Notes under the pieces: generated by a model | What the model saw: the letters and a program-made list of their open reading frames with translations, nothing else | Database searches by the model: none | Told to the model about the DNA's origin: nothing | Made by a program: the position numbers and the translations under genes | Source: JADCRZ01 sp039921525 | Lineage (GTDB): Bacteria; Bacteroidota; Bacteroidia; Chitinophagales; Chitinophagaceae | Assembly (NCBI GenBank): GCA_039921525.1 | Contig: JBDSBP010000575.1 | Span: 12,808 to 76,807 of the forward strand | DNA length: 64,000 nucleotides | Direction: 5' to 3' | In this document: in pieces, positions 24,829 through 32,532 of the stretch | Layout: each line of letters begins with the position of its first letter | Position numbering within the stretch: the stretch's first letter is position 1

Positions 24829-26600
24829 GTCAGCTGGATTGGATAGTACTGGGAGTTTCATTGATTGGGATTGTTGCCTATGGCTTATATAAAAGCAAAA
24901 CTACCAGGGACCTTGATGGTTATTTTTTGAGTAACCGTACAATGCCCTGGTATTTGGTTTTATTAAGTATTATGGGAACGCAGGCCAGTGCAATAACTTT
25001 TCTTTCTGCTCCCGGTCAGGCATATACGGATGGAATGCGTTTCGTTCAATACTATTTTGGGCTGCCACTGGCAATGGTTTTGTTATGTATCACCTTCGTT
25101 CCCATCTTCCATAAATTAAAAGTTTATACCGCTTACGAATACCTTGAAAACCGGTTCGATGTAAAAACCAGGACACTCACCTCTTTTCTTTTTTTATTAC
25201 AACGTGGCCTTTCAACCGGTATCAGTATTTACGCACCCTCCATAATTCTTTCGTCTCTGTTCGGCTGGAATATTTTCTGGACGAATATTGTAATGGGTGG
25301 ACTTCTGATTATTTATACCGTTAGTGGCGGCGCAAGAGCCGTTGCCTATACCCAACAATTGCAATTTGTTATCATCTTTGTAGGAATGGCTGTAACGGCC
25401 TATATGGTGGTTCGCTTGCTACCCAACGGTATAGATTTTATTGATACGCTTAAAGTCAGTGGAAGATTGGGCAAATTAAACGTTATCACCACCGGCAATA
25501 CAGACAAAGGATTTAACTGGAATGACCGGTATAATATCTGGAGCGGTATTATCGGCGGATTCTTCCTGGCCTTGTCTTATTTCGGCACCGATCAAAGCCA
25601 GGTGGGACGCTACCTCACGGCAAAAAGTGTTTCAGAAAGCAGGATCGGTTTATTAATGAACGGATTGGTAAAGGTTCCCATGCAGTTTCTTATCCTGCTG
25701 GTGGGTGCTATGGTTTTCACCTTTTACCAGTTTAACCAGGCACCGCTTTTTTTTAATCAGACACAGGTGGCGATTGTTGAATCATCATCGTACAAAGATT
25801 CCCTCCATATTATTCAGCAACGATACTCCAGCTTATCTGCACAAAAAAAGAAGCTGGTGGAGCAATTTGTAGGTGATTATAAATCGGGCAGGAATACAGA
25901 TCAACCCGTAACTGCTTTAAAACAAGTAAATAAGGAAACGGAAAAACTTCGGAGCGACTTTAAGAATATTCTTGAAAAAGAAGATGTCAACGGGGATTCC
26001 AATGACACCAATTATATTTTTCTACGTTTTGTAGTGGATTACATGCCGAAGGGGTTGGTGGGTCTTTTAATAGCGGTTATCTTCCTCGCTTCCTGGGGCA
26101 GCATCGCAGCAGCGCTTAACTCGTTGGCTTCCACCACGGTTGTAGACATTCATAAAAAATTTGTGCAACTAGACTGCACGGAGGCGCAGGATTATTCCAT
26201 ATCCAAGTGGTATACTTTTGCCTGGGGCATCTTCAGCATTATCATAGCACAGTTTGCGGGCAATATGGGCAGCCTTATTGAAGCAGTGAATGTGCTCGGC
26301 TCTTTGTTTTACGGGGTAATACTGGGCATTTTTTTAGTAGCTTTTTATATGAAGAGCATCAGGGGAAACGCCGTATTTATCAGTGCAATACTGGTTGAAA
26401 TTATAATCATACTCTCCTTCGTCTGGCCATGGTTAACGAAAAAAATCCCCTCGGTAATTGATAAGATGCCTTCTTTTATTCAACACTTCATGGAAGGTAT
26501 GGCGAACATCAGTTTTCTCTGGTTGAATGCCATTGGCGCTATTGGTATGATTGTGATGTCTTTTTTATTGCAATTGGTGTTGAAGAAAAGAACGAATTAA
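24825..26600 (+). CDS. Sodium:solute symporter (SSF family)
   Basis: 591-residue inner-membrane carrier with about 13 hydrophobic helices, expected to import a solute with sodium. The start is the ATG at 24825, coupled to the small gene before it; an upstream in-frame start at 24753 would overlap that gene and add 24 unlikely residues. SSF features include the N-terminal YFLSNRTMPWYLVLLSIMGTQASAITFLSAPGQ region and the sodium-site helix LIAVIFLASWGSIAAALNSLASTT. A hydrophilic insert of about 80 residues with coiled-coil character (about 330-410) interrupts the helices. Substrate unknown; nearby deacetylase, fucosidase and TonB receptor suggest a sugar or sialic-acid-like compound (inference). 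The TAA stop is formed in a heptad repeat. Confidence 0.9.
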   Translation: MSQLDWIVLGVSLIGIVAYGLYKSKTTRDLDGYFLSNRTMPWYLVLLSIMGTQASAITFLSAPGQAYTDGMRFVQYYFGLPLAMVLLCITFVPIFHKLKVYTAYEYLENRFDVKTRTLTSFLFLLQRGLSTGISIYAPSIILSSLFGWNIFWTNIVMGGLLIIYTVSGGARAVAYTQQLQFVIIFVGMAVTAYMVVRLLPNGIDFIDTLKVSGRLGKLNVITTGNTDKGFNWNDRYNIWSGIIGGFFLALSYFGTDQSQVGRYLTAKSVSESRIGLLMNGLVKVPMQFLILLVGAMVFTFYQFNQAPLFFNQTQVAIVESSSYKDSLHIIQQRYSSLSAQKKKLVEQFVGDYKSGRNTDQPVTALKQVNKETEKLRSDFKNILEKEDVNGDSNDTNYIFLRFVVDYMPKGLVGLLIAVIFLASWGSIAAALNSLASTTVVDIHKKFVQLDCTEAQDYSISKWYTFAWGIFSIIIAQFAGNMGSLIEAVNVLGSLFYGVILGIFLVAFYMKSIRGNAVFISAILVEIIIILSFVWPWLTKKIPSVIDKMPSFIQHFMEGMANISFLWLNAIGAIGMIVMSFLLQLVLKKRTN

Positions 26601-26624
26601 TTGTTAATTGTTAATTGTTAACGG
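26597..26624. repeat. Heptad tandem array, unit TTAATTG
   Basis: TTAATTG x3 then TTAACGG. The first unit contains the symporter stop codon TAA (26598-26600). Confidence 0.8.
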
Positions 26625-26716
26625 CTTTCACGGTCCAACGTCATAAACAATACAATTCTTTCTTTTGCGTTTATTACTCGAATTGATTCCAAATCCTGTG
26701 ATAAATCCTATCCACT

Positions 26717-29317
26717 TTGAAAAAGAAAGTCTATCTCCTTTTTATAGCCATATTAGTCTTTAAGGCAGGTTTTACCCAATTACAAACAAAGGCTGATAAA
26801 CCATCCAATACCGGACGATTTTATGGCAGAATCATCGATGCGTCTGATAATAAAGGATTAGCATCCGGTTCTGTGCAATTGATTCTCAGGCAGGTTGACA
26901 AACACACTCAAGCCACGAAAGATTCTCTTGTTGACGGTATGCTTACTTTGAAAAATGGCGATTTTAATTTTGAAAATGTTTCTCTATCGTCTGACCTGGT
27001 GTTAATTGTAACAGCATTGGGCTTTAAGAAACATGAAGAGAAAATTAATGTAAGCCAGAAAGGTTCAAAAAAGCTGGGATTGGATATGGACCTTGGAAAT
27101 ATTAAGCTGGCTATTGATCCTAAATTATTGGAAACAGTAACGGTTACATCCGGTAAACCGCTGATGTCTCTCGGCATCGACAGGAAGGTATTTAATGTGG
27201 AAAAAAGTATTACTTCTGCCGGTGGAACTGCCGAAGATGTAATGCGCAGCGTTCCCTCACTCTCGGTAGACATGGATGGTAATGTTACGCTTCGCAACAG
27301 CTCTCCTCAATTATTTGTTGATGGCCGGCCAACCACGATGTCATTAGATCAAATTCCCGCGGACGCAATGGAAAGTGTGGAGATCATAACGAATCCATCT
27401 GCAAAGTTTGATGCATCGGGTGGCGGTGGTGGAATACTAAACATTGTTCTTAAAAAAAATAGAAAAGCCGGGTATAATGGATCATTAAAAACGGGTATTG
27501 ATCAACGTGGACGTTATAGCTTCGGGGGAGATATCAATGTTCGCCAGGGTAAAATAAATATGTTTGTCAGCACTAATTATCGCCAGCGTAAATCCATATC
27601 AACAGGTAAAACAGAGCGTTTAACCATATTGGAAAATGCCAATACCCAATTATATCAAACCGATAATACCATACAGGAAAGATCGAATTTTTTCCTGCGT
27701 GCAGGAATGGATTACTTAATGGATAACAGGAATACAATTACTGTATCGGGATATATTACCGATGGCCGATCCAACAGCAATTCAAGATCAGCCTTGCTTA
27801 TTGACACCATCAATGCAAACGGTAAAAATTCTTCTTTTAGAGAACGCTTGTCACTTCCGGGATCTGAAGCTAAAAATAATGGAGCTACTATAGGTTATAA
27901 ACACCTGTTTGCCAAGTCTGGCAAGGAATGGACCGCCGATATCACCTACACAGGAAGCAATAATACACAGGAAAATAATATCAGCACATCATCATATAAT
28001 TTTGTTAACGGGCCATTGAGTAACCATTTCGCCCAGCAAATTAATGGAAGTGGAAACAACGCTAATATTACCTTTCAAACCGATTATGTAAATCCAATTA
28101 CTAAAAATTCAAAGATTGAACTGGGAGCCCGCATGCAATTAAAAAGTGCAAAAAACTGGAATAACATCAGTTACCTTAATGAGTCCGGCATATATACCTA
28201 TATACCCCAGCTGTCTTCCAATTATGTGAACAAAAACAACGTGTTAGCAGGGTATGGCAGCTTTTCTAATAAGATCAAAAAGTTTGCTTACCAGCTTGGC
28301 CTGCGTATTGAGAGCTCTGAATCTAACGGAGAAGTTACAACCACGGGTATAAAAGGAAATGACACACTGCTTCATGTTGGTAATCATTTTCCTTTTAGTT
28401 TATTTCCCAGTATATTCCTGACGCAACAACTCGGCAATAGCCAGGAATTACAATTCAGCATCACCCGCAGAATAAACAGGCCTGATTTCTGGCAGTTGTT
28501 TCCATTCACGGATTATTCCGATTCATTAAATCTGAACAGGGGCAATCCGGACCTTAGACCGGAATTCACATACTCTGCTGAATTAGCCTACGAAAAATCG
28601 TTCTCCGATAAAAATATTTTCCTGGCTTCTGCTTATTTTAAGTATACCGACCAGTTGATTACCCGTTTCCAGGAAGTAGAGGTTAGCCCGGTAACAGGTA
28701 AGGAAAACCTGGTTAGTACTTTTATTAACGCCAACTCGAGTTATACCAGTGGCCTGGAATTTATTTATCGCCAGTCGATGGCCAAGTGGTGGGAAATGAC
28801 GAGTAACCTTAACCTGTTTAATACAAAGATTAACCTGGGCAATGCTGCTATCGTTGAACAGAAAAATATTTACAGCTGGTTTGCCAAGCTCAATAACACA
28901 TTCAAACTGCCGAAAAACTTTTCATTTGAAGTGAGTAGCGAGTACAGTTCCAGGAGGGTGCTGCCACAGGGCAGTTCCAAGAACGGCGGCGGAAAAGATG
29001 GGATAATCAACTTCGGGCAGCCAGCGTCTACTGCGCAGGGTTATATCAGGCCACGGTTAGAAGTAGATGCTGCGGTAAGATTCGATTTCCTTAAGAACAA
29101 GAAGGCTTCCCTCACATTACATGTTAGCGATGTTTTTAGAACAGATGCCAGTAATATCTATTCTGAATCTATATATTTCAGACAGGATTCTTATCGCCTT
29201 AAAGATCCACAATACTTCCGGCTTCATTTCACGTGGCGTTTCGGTAAGTTTGATGCTTCTTTATTCAAGCGAAAAAATAATAAAATAGAAGAAAACCTGG
29301 ATGAAAGCGAGAATTAA
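26717..29317 (+). CDS. TonB-dependent outer-membrane receptor-like beta-barrel protein
   Basis: 866 residues from a TTG start that precedes a typical signal peptide (KKKVYLLFIAILVFKAGFTQ). Residues ~33-120 form a CarboxypepD_reg-like beta sandwich (GRFYGRIIDASDNKGLASGSV). A plug domain follows (VTVTSGKPLMSLGIDRKVFNVEK, then SAGGTAEDVMRSVPSLSVDMDGNVTLR and NPSAKFDASGGGGGILNIVLKK), then a long barrel with alternating strands to an aromatic C-terminal region. This is the outer_membrane_beta-barrel family type that lacks a SusD partner here. Expected to move or sense a ligand at the outer membrane using TonB energy. Ligand unknown. The TAA stop lies inside a TTAATGG heptad array. Confidence 0.88.
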   Translation: MKKKVYLLFIAILVFKAGFTQLQTKADKPSNTGRFYGRIIDASDNKGLASGSVQLILRQVDKHTQATKDSLVDGMLTLKNGDFNFENVSLSSDLVLIVTALGFKKHEEKINVSQKGSKKLGLDMDLGNIKLAIDPKLLETVTVTSGKPLMSLGIDRKVFNVEKSITSAGGTAEDVMRSVPSLSVDMDGNVTLRNSSPQLFVDGRPTTMSLDQIPADAMESVEIITNPSAKFDASGGGGGILNIVLKKNRKAGYNGSLKTGIDQRGRYSFGGDINVRQGKINMFVSTNYRQRKSISTGKTERLTILENANTQLYQTDNTIQERSNFFLRAGMDYLMDNRNTITVSGYITDGRSNSNSRSALLIDTINANGKNSSFRERLSLPGSEAKNNGATIGYKHLFAKSGKEWTADITYTGSNNTQENNISTSSYNFVNGPLSNHFAQQINGSGNNANITFQTDYVNPITKNSKIELGARMQLKSAKNWNNISYLNESGIYTYIPQLSSNYVNKNNVLAGYGSFSNKIKKFAYQLGLRIESSESNGEVTTTGIKGNDTLLHVGNHFPFSLFPSIFLTQQLGNSQELQFSITRRINRPDFWQLFPFTDYSDSLNLNRGNPDLRPEFTYSAELAYEKSFSDKNIFLASAYFKYTDQLITRFQEVEVSPVTGKENLVSTFINANSSYTSGLEFIYRQSMAKWWEMTSNLNLFNTKINLGNAAIVEQKNIYSWFAKLNNTFKLPKNFSFEVSSEYSSRRVLPQGSSKNGGGKDGIINFGQPASTAQGYIRPRLEVDAAVRFDFLKNKKASLTLHVSDVFRTDASNIYSESIYFRQDSYRLKDPQYFRLHFTWRFGKFDASLFKRKNNKIEENLDESEN

Positions 29318-29383
29318 TGGTTAATGGTTAATGGTTAATTGTTAATGGTTAATTGTTAATGGTTAATTGTTAATGGTTAATTC
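29314..29383. repeat. Ten-unit heptad array, TTAATGG/TTAATTG
   Basis: Ten consecutive 7-bp units, three TTAATGG then alternating TTAATTG and TTAATGG, ending TTAATTC. It is the longest array in the window and begins inside the stop codon of the TonB receptor gene (TAA 29315-29317). Confidence 0.9.
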
Positions 29384-29434
29384 TACTTTGACAAGTTATG
29401 AAGTGTTCTGTTGCATCTCTGTATAACAAATATA

Positions 29435-29509
29435 TTACACAGAGTTACACGGAGAAGGCACGGAGTTTCACGGAGGGCCTCCGTGTATCTCCGTAAACCC
29501 TCTGTGTAA
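29435..29509. repeat. Hairpin repeat with CACGGAG motifs
   Basis: Perfect outer arms TTACACAGAG (29435-29444) and CTCTGTGTAA (29500-29509). Inside are repeated ACGGAG and complementary CTCCGT motifs, so the whole 75 bp can fold into one hairpin. Flanking CTCTGT..AACAAAT..AT segments at about 29417 and 29501 are direct repeats of each other. No ORF. Likely a dispersed non-autonomous element. Confidence 0.7.
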
Positions 29510-29581
29510 CAAATGTATCTCGCAGAGTTAATGAATGTTCGAAAGTGAACGGAAACTGACTAAAGCAACCTGGTGTATTGG

Positions 29582-29609
29582 CTCATACCTCATACCTCAT
29601 ACCTCGTAC
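29582..29609. repeat. Heptad tandem array, unit CTCATAC
   Basis: CTCATAC x3 then CTCGTAC, ending exactly at the stop codon (TGA, complement of 29610-29612) of the minus-strand DUF2911 gene. It is the reverse complement family of the AGGTATG array at 902-929. Confidence 0.8.
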
Positions 29610-30443
29610 TCATTTCAACCCCGCGATCAGCTTTTCATTCAACTTTACATAATCATTATTCTTTGCCTCTGTTGCCAGCTCGATAGACTTTTTTGCGGTG
29701 GCGATTGCGCCTGCTTTATCTCCCTGTTTGGCCTGTATTTTTGCCATCAGGTGAACCATATAATAAGCTTTAGGTTCCGCTTCAACAGCTTTAGCGGCCC
29801 ATTCTTTGGCTTTTTTCAAGTCTTTACCGTTATCATAATAATAAGAGGCTGCTGCAAAATAGGGAGGTTTATCAGATTTCATCGCTTCCTCAATCTGTGC
29901 CATCACCTTACTATCTACTTCCGTTTTAATAGGAAGCACTACATGGGTGGTTTCCCAGTTTAAATGAAGTTCGCAACTGGTGGCTTTAACATTGGCGAAT
30001 AATAGGGTGAATGTTTCTACCGGGTCCTTTATAGCAACCGGTTTGGCAGTAACTCTTACCACATCGCTTTCTTTTTTATAAGCGTCGGGGCTTGTAACAT
30101 CTACCTGTTTGGAAATGATGATTATCCAGCTGTCCTTACCCGGAATAGTCAGCAGGCCATATTTACCCGCAGGAATTTTGGTGCCTCCGATTACAACTTC
30201 ATCACCAAAAGTTAATGTGGTAGCCTGGTTGGCGCCGGTTCTCCAGATGGCTCCAAACGGCACCAGGTCTCCCATCACTTTCCTTCCTTTTATGCCGGGG
30301 CGGGAATAAGATAACTCAATATTGGACAGGCCAAAATCTTGTTTAATGGTTTGTGTAGGGCTAGGGGAGGGTGTCTTTAATTGTGCATAGGAAAGCACCT
30401 GCGAGGCACAAGCAACAAGCAATACAAAGAAATATTTTTTCAT
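29610..30443 (-). CDS. Secreted DUF2911 family protein with TPR-like C-terminus
   Basis: 277 residues counted from the ATG at 30441-30443, chosen because it begins a signal peptide (MKKYFFVLLVACASQVLSYAQ); a 14-residue upstream extension is possible but would spoil it. Residues about 25-170 match the DUF2911 pattern (PSPTQTIKQDFGLSNIEL, YSRPGIKGRKVMG, VPFGAIWRTGANQATTLTF, IPAGKYGLLTIPG). The last ~90 residues form helical pairs (AKEWAAKAVEAEPKAYYMVHLMAKIQAKQGDKAGAI) like TPR units. Found widely in Bacteroidota; biochemical role unknown. It lies after, and on the same strand as, the anti-sigma and sigma genes, but a separate transcript is likely. Confidence 0.85.
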   Translation of the reverse strand: MKKYFFVLLVACASQVLSYAQLKTPSPSPTQTIKQDFGLSNIELSYSRPGIKGRKVMGDLVPFGAIWRTGANQATTLTFGDEVVIGGTKIPAGKYGLLTIPGKDSWIIIISKQVDVTSPDAYKKESDVVRVTAKPVAIKDPVETFTLLFANVKATSCELHLNWETTHVVLPIKTEVDSKVMAQIEEAMKSDKPPYFAAASYYYDNGKDLKKAKEWAAKAVEAEPKAYYMVHLMAKIQAKQGDKAGAIATAKKSIELATEAKNNDYVKLNEKLIAGLK

Positions 30444-30506
30444 GCTAACAAGTTTTAGCCTCAAATTTACTTCAATAGCACCCAAGCAAAAAATTTGTTA
30501 TCAGTA

Positions 30507-31817
30507 TTAAAAATTGACGGTGATCAAAGCTTTTGTTTTTTTGTTTTTTAATACTTTCCAGGGTGGCCCCTCTTTAATTAAACGGATGGCTTCTTCATCT
30601 ATCCATGAAGAAAGAGATTTTACTATTTTAAAATTACTCAGTTCGCCCTTTTTGCTTACTAAAAACGATACTACCACTTTTCCATGTTGGTTGTTTTGCT
30701 GCGCCTGGATTTTTTTATTGCTTTCAATGTAATGGTTAAACGAATCCAGTCCGTTTACAGGTACTGCTTCCTGAAATTCTGTGGACGTCTCTTCTGTTTT
30801 CACACTTCTTTTTTTGTCAGCTCCATATCCGACTACCACTACCTCGTTTAAAGATTGATTTGCTGCTTTGAGCCTAATTTCATTACTGGTACGATTGCCC
30901 TGCAGGTTCATTTTAGCAGTTTCAAAGCCTACGCTGCTAATTACAACAGATGCCATTGTGTCTGGCAATGTAAATTGGAAATACCCGTTAGAATCCGTAA
31001 CATACGCGGTATCCATTTTATTTAATGGAAGAGATATAGCTGCATTGGAAACAGGCTGATCATTTTGATTGACAACTTTTCCGCTGAATACACTTACAGG
31101 TTTGCTTTTATAATAAGCCTGTTGTTTTCTGCTTGCCATCACCTCCTTATTCAAAATGTCGCCGCTTCTCTCCCTTTCTGAGGAGGAAGAAAGATCATTC
31201 GAATCTTTTTGTGCAGAAATGTTCCCTGATTTTTTTTCCTGCGGTGCCATGGTTACAACGGGTGAAGCCGGTTTTAATGAAGTGACAGGATTAACCGATT
31301 TTTTCAATGGCACCTGCGCTCTTTCAGGAACGGCATCTGCCTGCCTGTTTTCTACTTCGTTACGGGCAATAAGCGTTGAATCAACAACGCCGGAAGCTAC
31401 GACAGGGGATGAATCCATTGCCATAGCTTTTTGTTCCTTTGTATTATTTTTTGCAATGACCGTTTTATCTGTTACTGAATTAATAGTAAAATAATAAATC
31501 ACGGTTCCGGAACCAGCCAGTAATAAAAACATTGCCGCAATTTTCCACCATTGGGTTCTATAAAATGGAATGATTTTTTTATGCGTAGCCTCAATTCTCT
31601 TTTTAAGTAGCGCGCGCAATTCATCCAGGTCGCCTGTTGTACCAGCTTCACCTCTTCCCACTTTGTTACTATACCCTTCTATAGCATCGGCGAGGAAAGG
31701 ATCTTCCATAGCAGTCCTTTCCATGGCATTCATCTCCCCCACAGACATCTGTCCATCCAGGTAACGCTGAATATCCGCAGCGCTATAAAGTATCTTATCG
31801 TTATTATTATTATTCAA
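30507..31817 (-). CDS. Anti-sigma-type membrane protein fused to CarboxypepD_reg-like and TonB-C domains
   Basis: 436 residues. The cytoplasmic N-terminus (IQRYLDGQMSVGEMNAMER, about 16-34) is the Bacteroidota anti-sigma-like signature. One membrane helix (WWKIAAMFLLLAGSGTVIYYF, about 88-108) follows, then a low-complexity linker, a periplasmic CarboxypepD_reg-like domain (VFSGKVVNQNDQPVSNAAI to about residue 315), an LNEVVVVGYG motif like the start of SusC plugs, and a TonB C-terminal domain with VVVSFLVSKKGELSNFKI (about 375-436). It sits 19 bp downstream of the ECF sigma gene, its likely partner. The periplasmic part probably contacts outer-membrane or TonB proteins. MNNNNND at the start comes from an AAT trinucleotide run. 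Confidence 0.82.
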   Translation of the reverse strand: MNNNNNDKILYSAADIQRYLDGQMSVGEMNAMERTAMEDPFLADAIEGYSNKVGRGEAGTTGDLDELRALLKKRIEATHKKIIPFYRTQWWKIAAMFLLLAGSGTVIYYFTINSVTDKTVIAKNNTKEQKAMAMDSSPVVASGVVDSTLIARNEVENRQADAVPERAQVPLKKSVNPVTSLKPASPVVTMAPQEKKSGNISAQKDSNDLSSSSERERSGDILNKEVMASRKQQAYYKSKPVSVFSGKVVNQNDQPVSNAAISLPLNKMDTAYVTDSNGYFQFTLPDTMASVVISSVGFETAKMNLQGNRTSNEIRLKAANQSLNEVVVVGYGADKKRSVKTEETSTEFQEAVPVNGLDSFNHYIESNKKIQAQQNNQHGKVVVSFLVSKKGELSNFKIVKSLSSWIDEEAIRLIKEGPPWKVLKNKKTKALITVNF

Positions 31818-31830
31818 TCATCTTTTATAT

Positions 31831-31851
31831 TAACAATTAACAATTAACCAT
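31831..31851. repeat. Heptad array TAACAAT at the sigma gene stop
   Basis: TAACAAT, TAACAAT, TAACCAT, the reverse complement of TTAATTG-type units. It encodes the last four residues (MVNC) and the TAA stop of the minus-strand sigma gene and continues into the intergenic gap. Confidence 0.75.
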
Positions 31852-32418
31852 TGTCCCCGCTTCTATGCAAATCTTTAAATTTCTTCTGCCGTTCTGGATA
31901 AGGCTTCGGACTTTACTGACGTCTGTACCTGTTATATCAGCAATTTCTTTGTAGCATTTATTCTGCAGATAAAACAATTCAACGCTCTCTTTTTGTTCGG
32001 TCGATAATTTTTGTAAGCATTGTTCCATTTTTTGCAGGTTTTCTTCCTTTTGAAATACAATATCCAGATGCTCATTTTCTGCCGATTGCATAACCAACGG
32101 GTTGAATTCAACTGTTTTTATGTTTTTAGGGCTTCGCAATTGCATCAGGCAATGGTTTTTAGCCAATGTATACAACCAGTTCCTAAAATTATCAATTTCA
32201 TATCTATGTATTTTTAGTATCAATTCTTCAAAGATCTGCATAACGGCATCTTTAGACTCTTCTGTATTCTTAAGGTACTTAAGGCATACGCCATATACCA
32301 GTTCCATATAACGTTCGTATAAAACGCCCATCAATTTTGGATCGTTAGATTGCTTATACGCCCTTACCAGTTCAAGATCAGGAGGACCAGGGGTTGATAT
32401 GTTTTTTAAAAAAGACAA
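31837..32418 (-). CDS. ECF RNA polymerase sigma factor
   Basis: 193 residues. Region 2 (DPKLMGVLYERYMELVYGVCLKYLKN, about 27-52, with EESKDAVMQIFEEL after it) and region 4 (LSTEQKESVELFYLQNKCYKEIADIT and VRSLIQNGRRNLK, about 140-178) are present, joined by a short linker as in ECF factors. Expected to direct transcription of envelope-related genes when released by its anti-sigma, encoded 19 bp downstream. The C-terminal MVNC and the stop are read from a heptad repeat. Confidence 0.92.
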   Translation of the reverse strand: MSFLKNISTPGPPDLELVRAYKQSNDPKLMGVLYERYMELVYGVCLKYLKNTEESKDAVMQIFEELILKIHRYEIDNFRNWLYTLAKNHCLMQLRSPKNIKTVEFNPLVMQSAENEHLDIVFQKEENLQKMEQCLQKLSTEQKESVELFYLQNKCYKEIADITGTDVSKVRSLIQNGRRNLKICIEAGTMVNC

Positions 32419-32532
32419 TTCTTTCTAAAAGGAGCCAGACAATTTAAAGCAAAGAACGCAAAGAAGTTTAAAATATTTTTTAAATAGTATGTAATTCGAA
32501 TAATTGGCGCATCAGCTTTAAAACAATTAGAT

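Noticed and set aside
29535..29963. 142-codon plus frame over the DUF2911 gene
   Set aside because: Antisense to a clear conserved gene and starting in a repeat.
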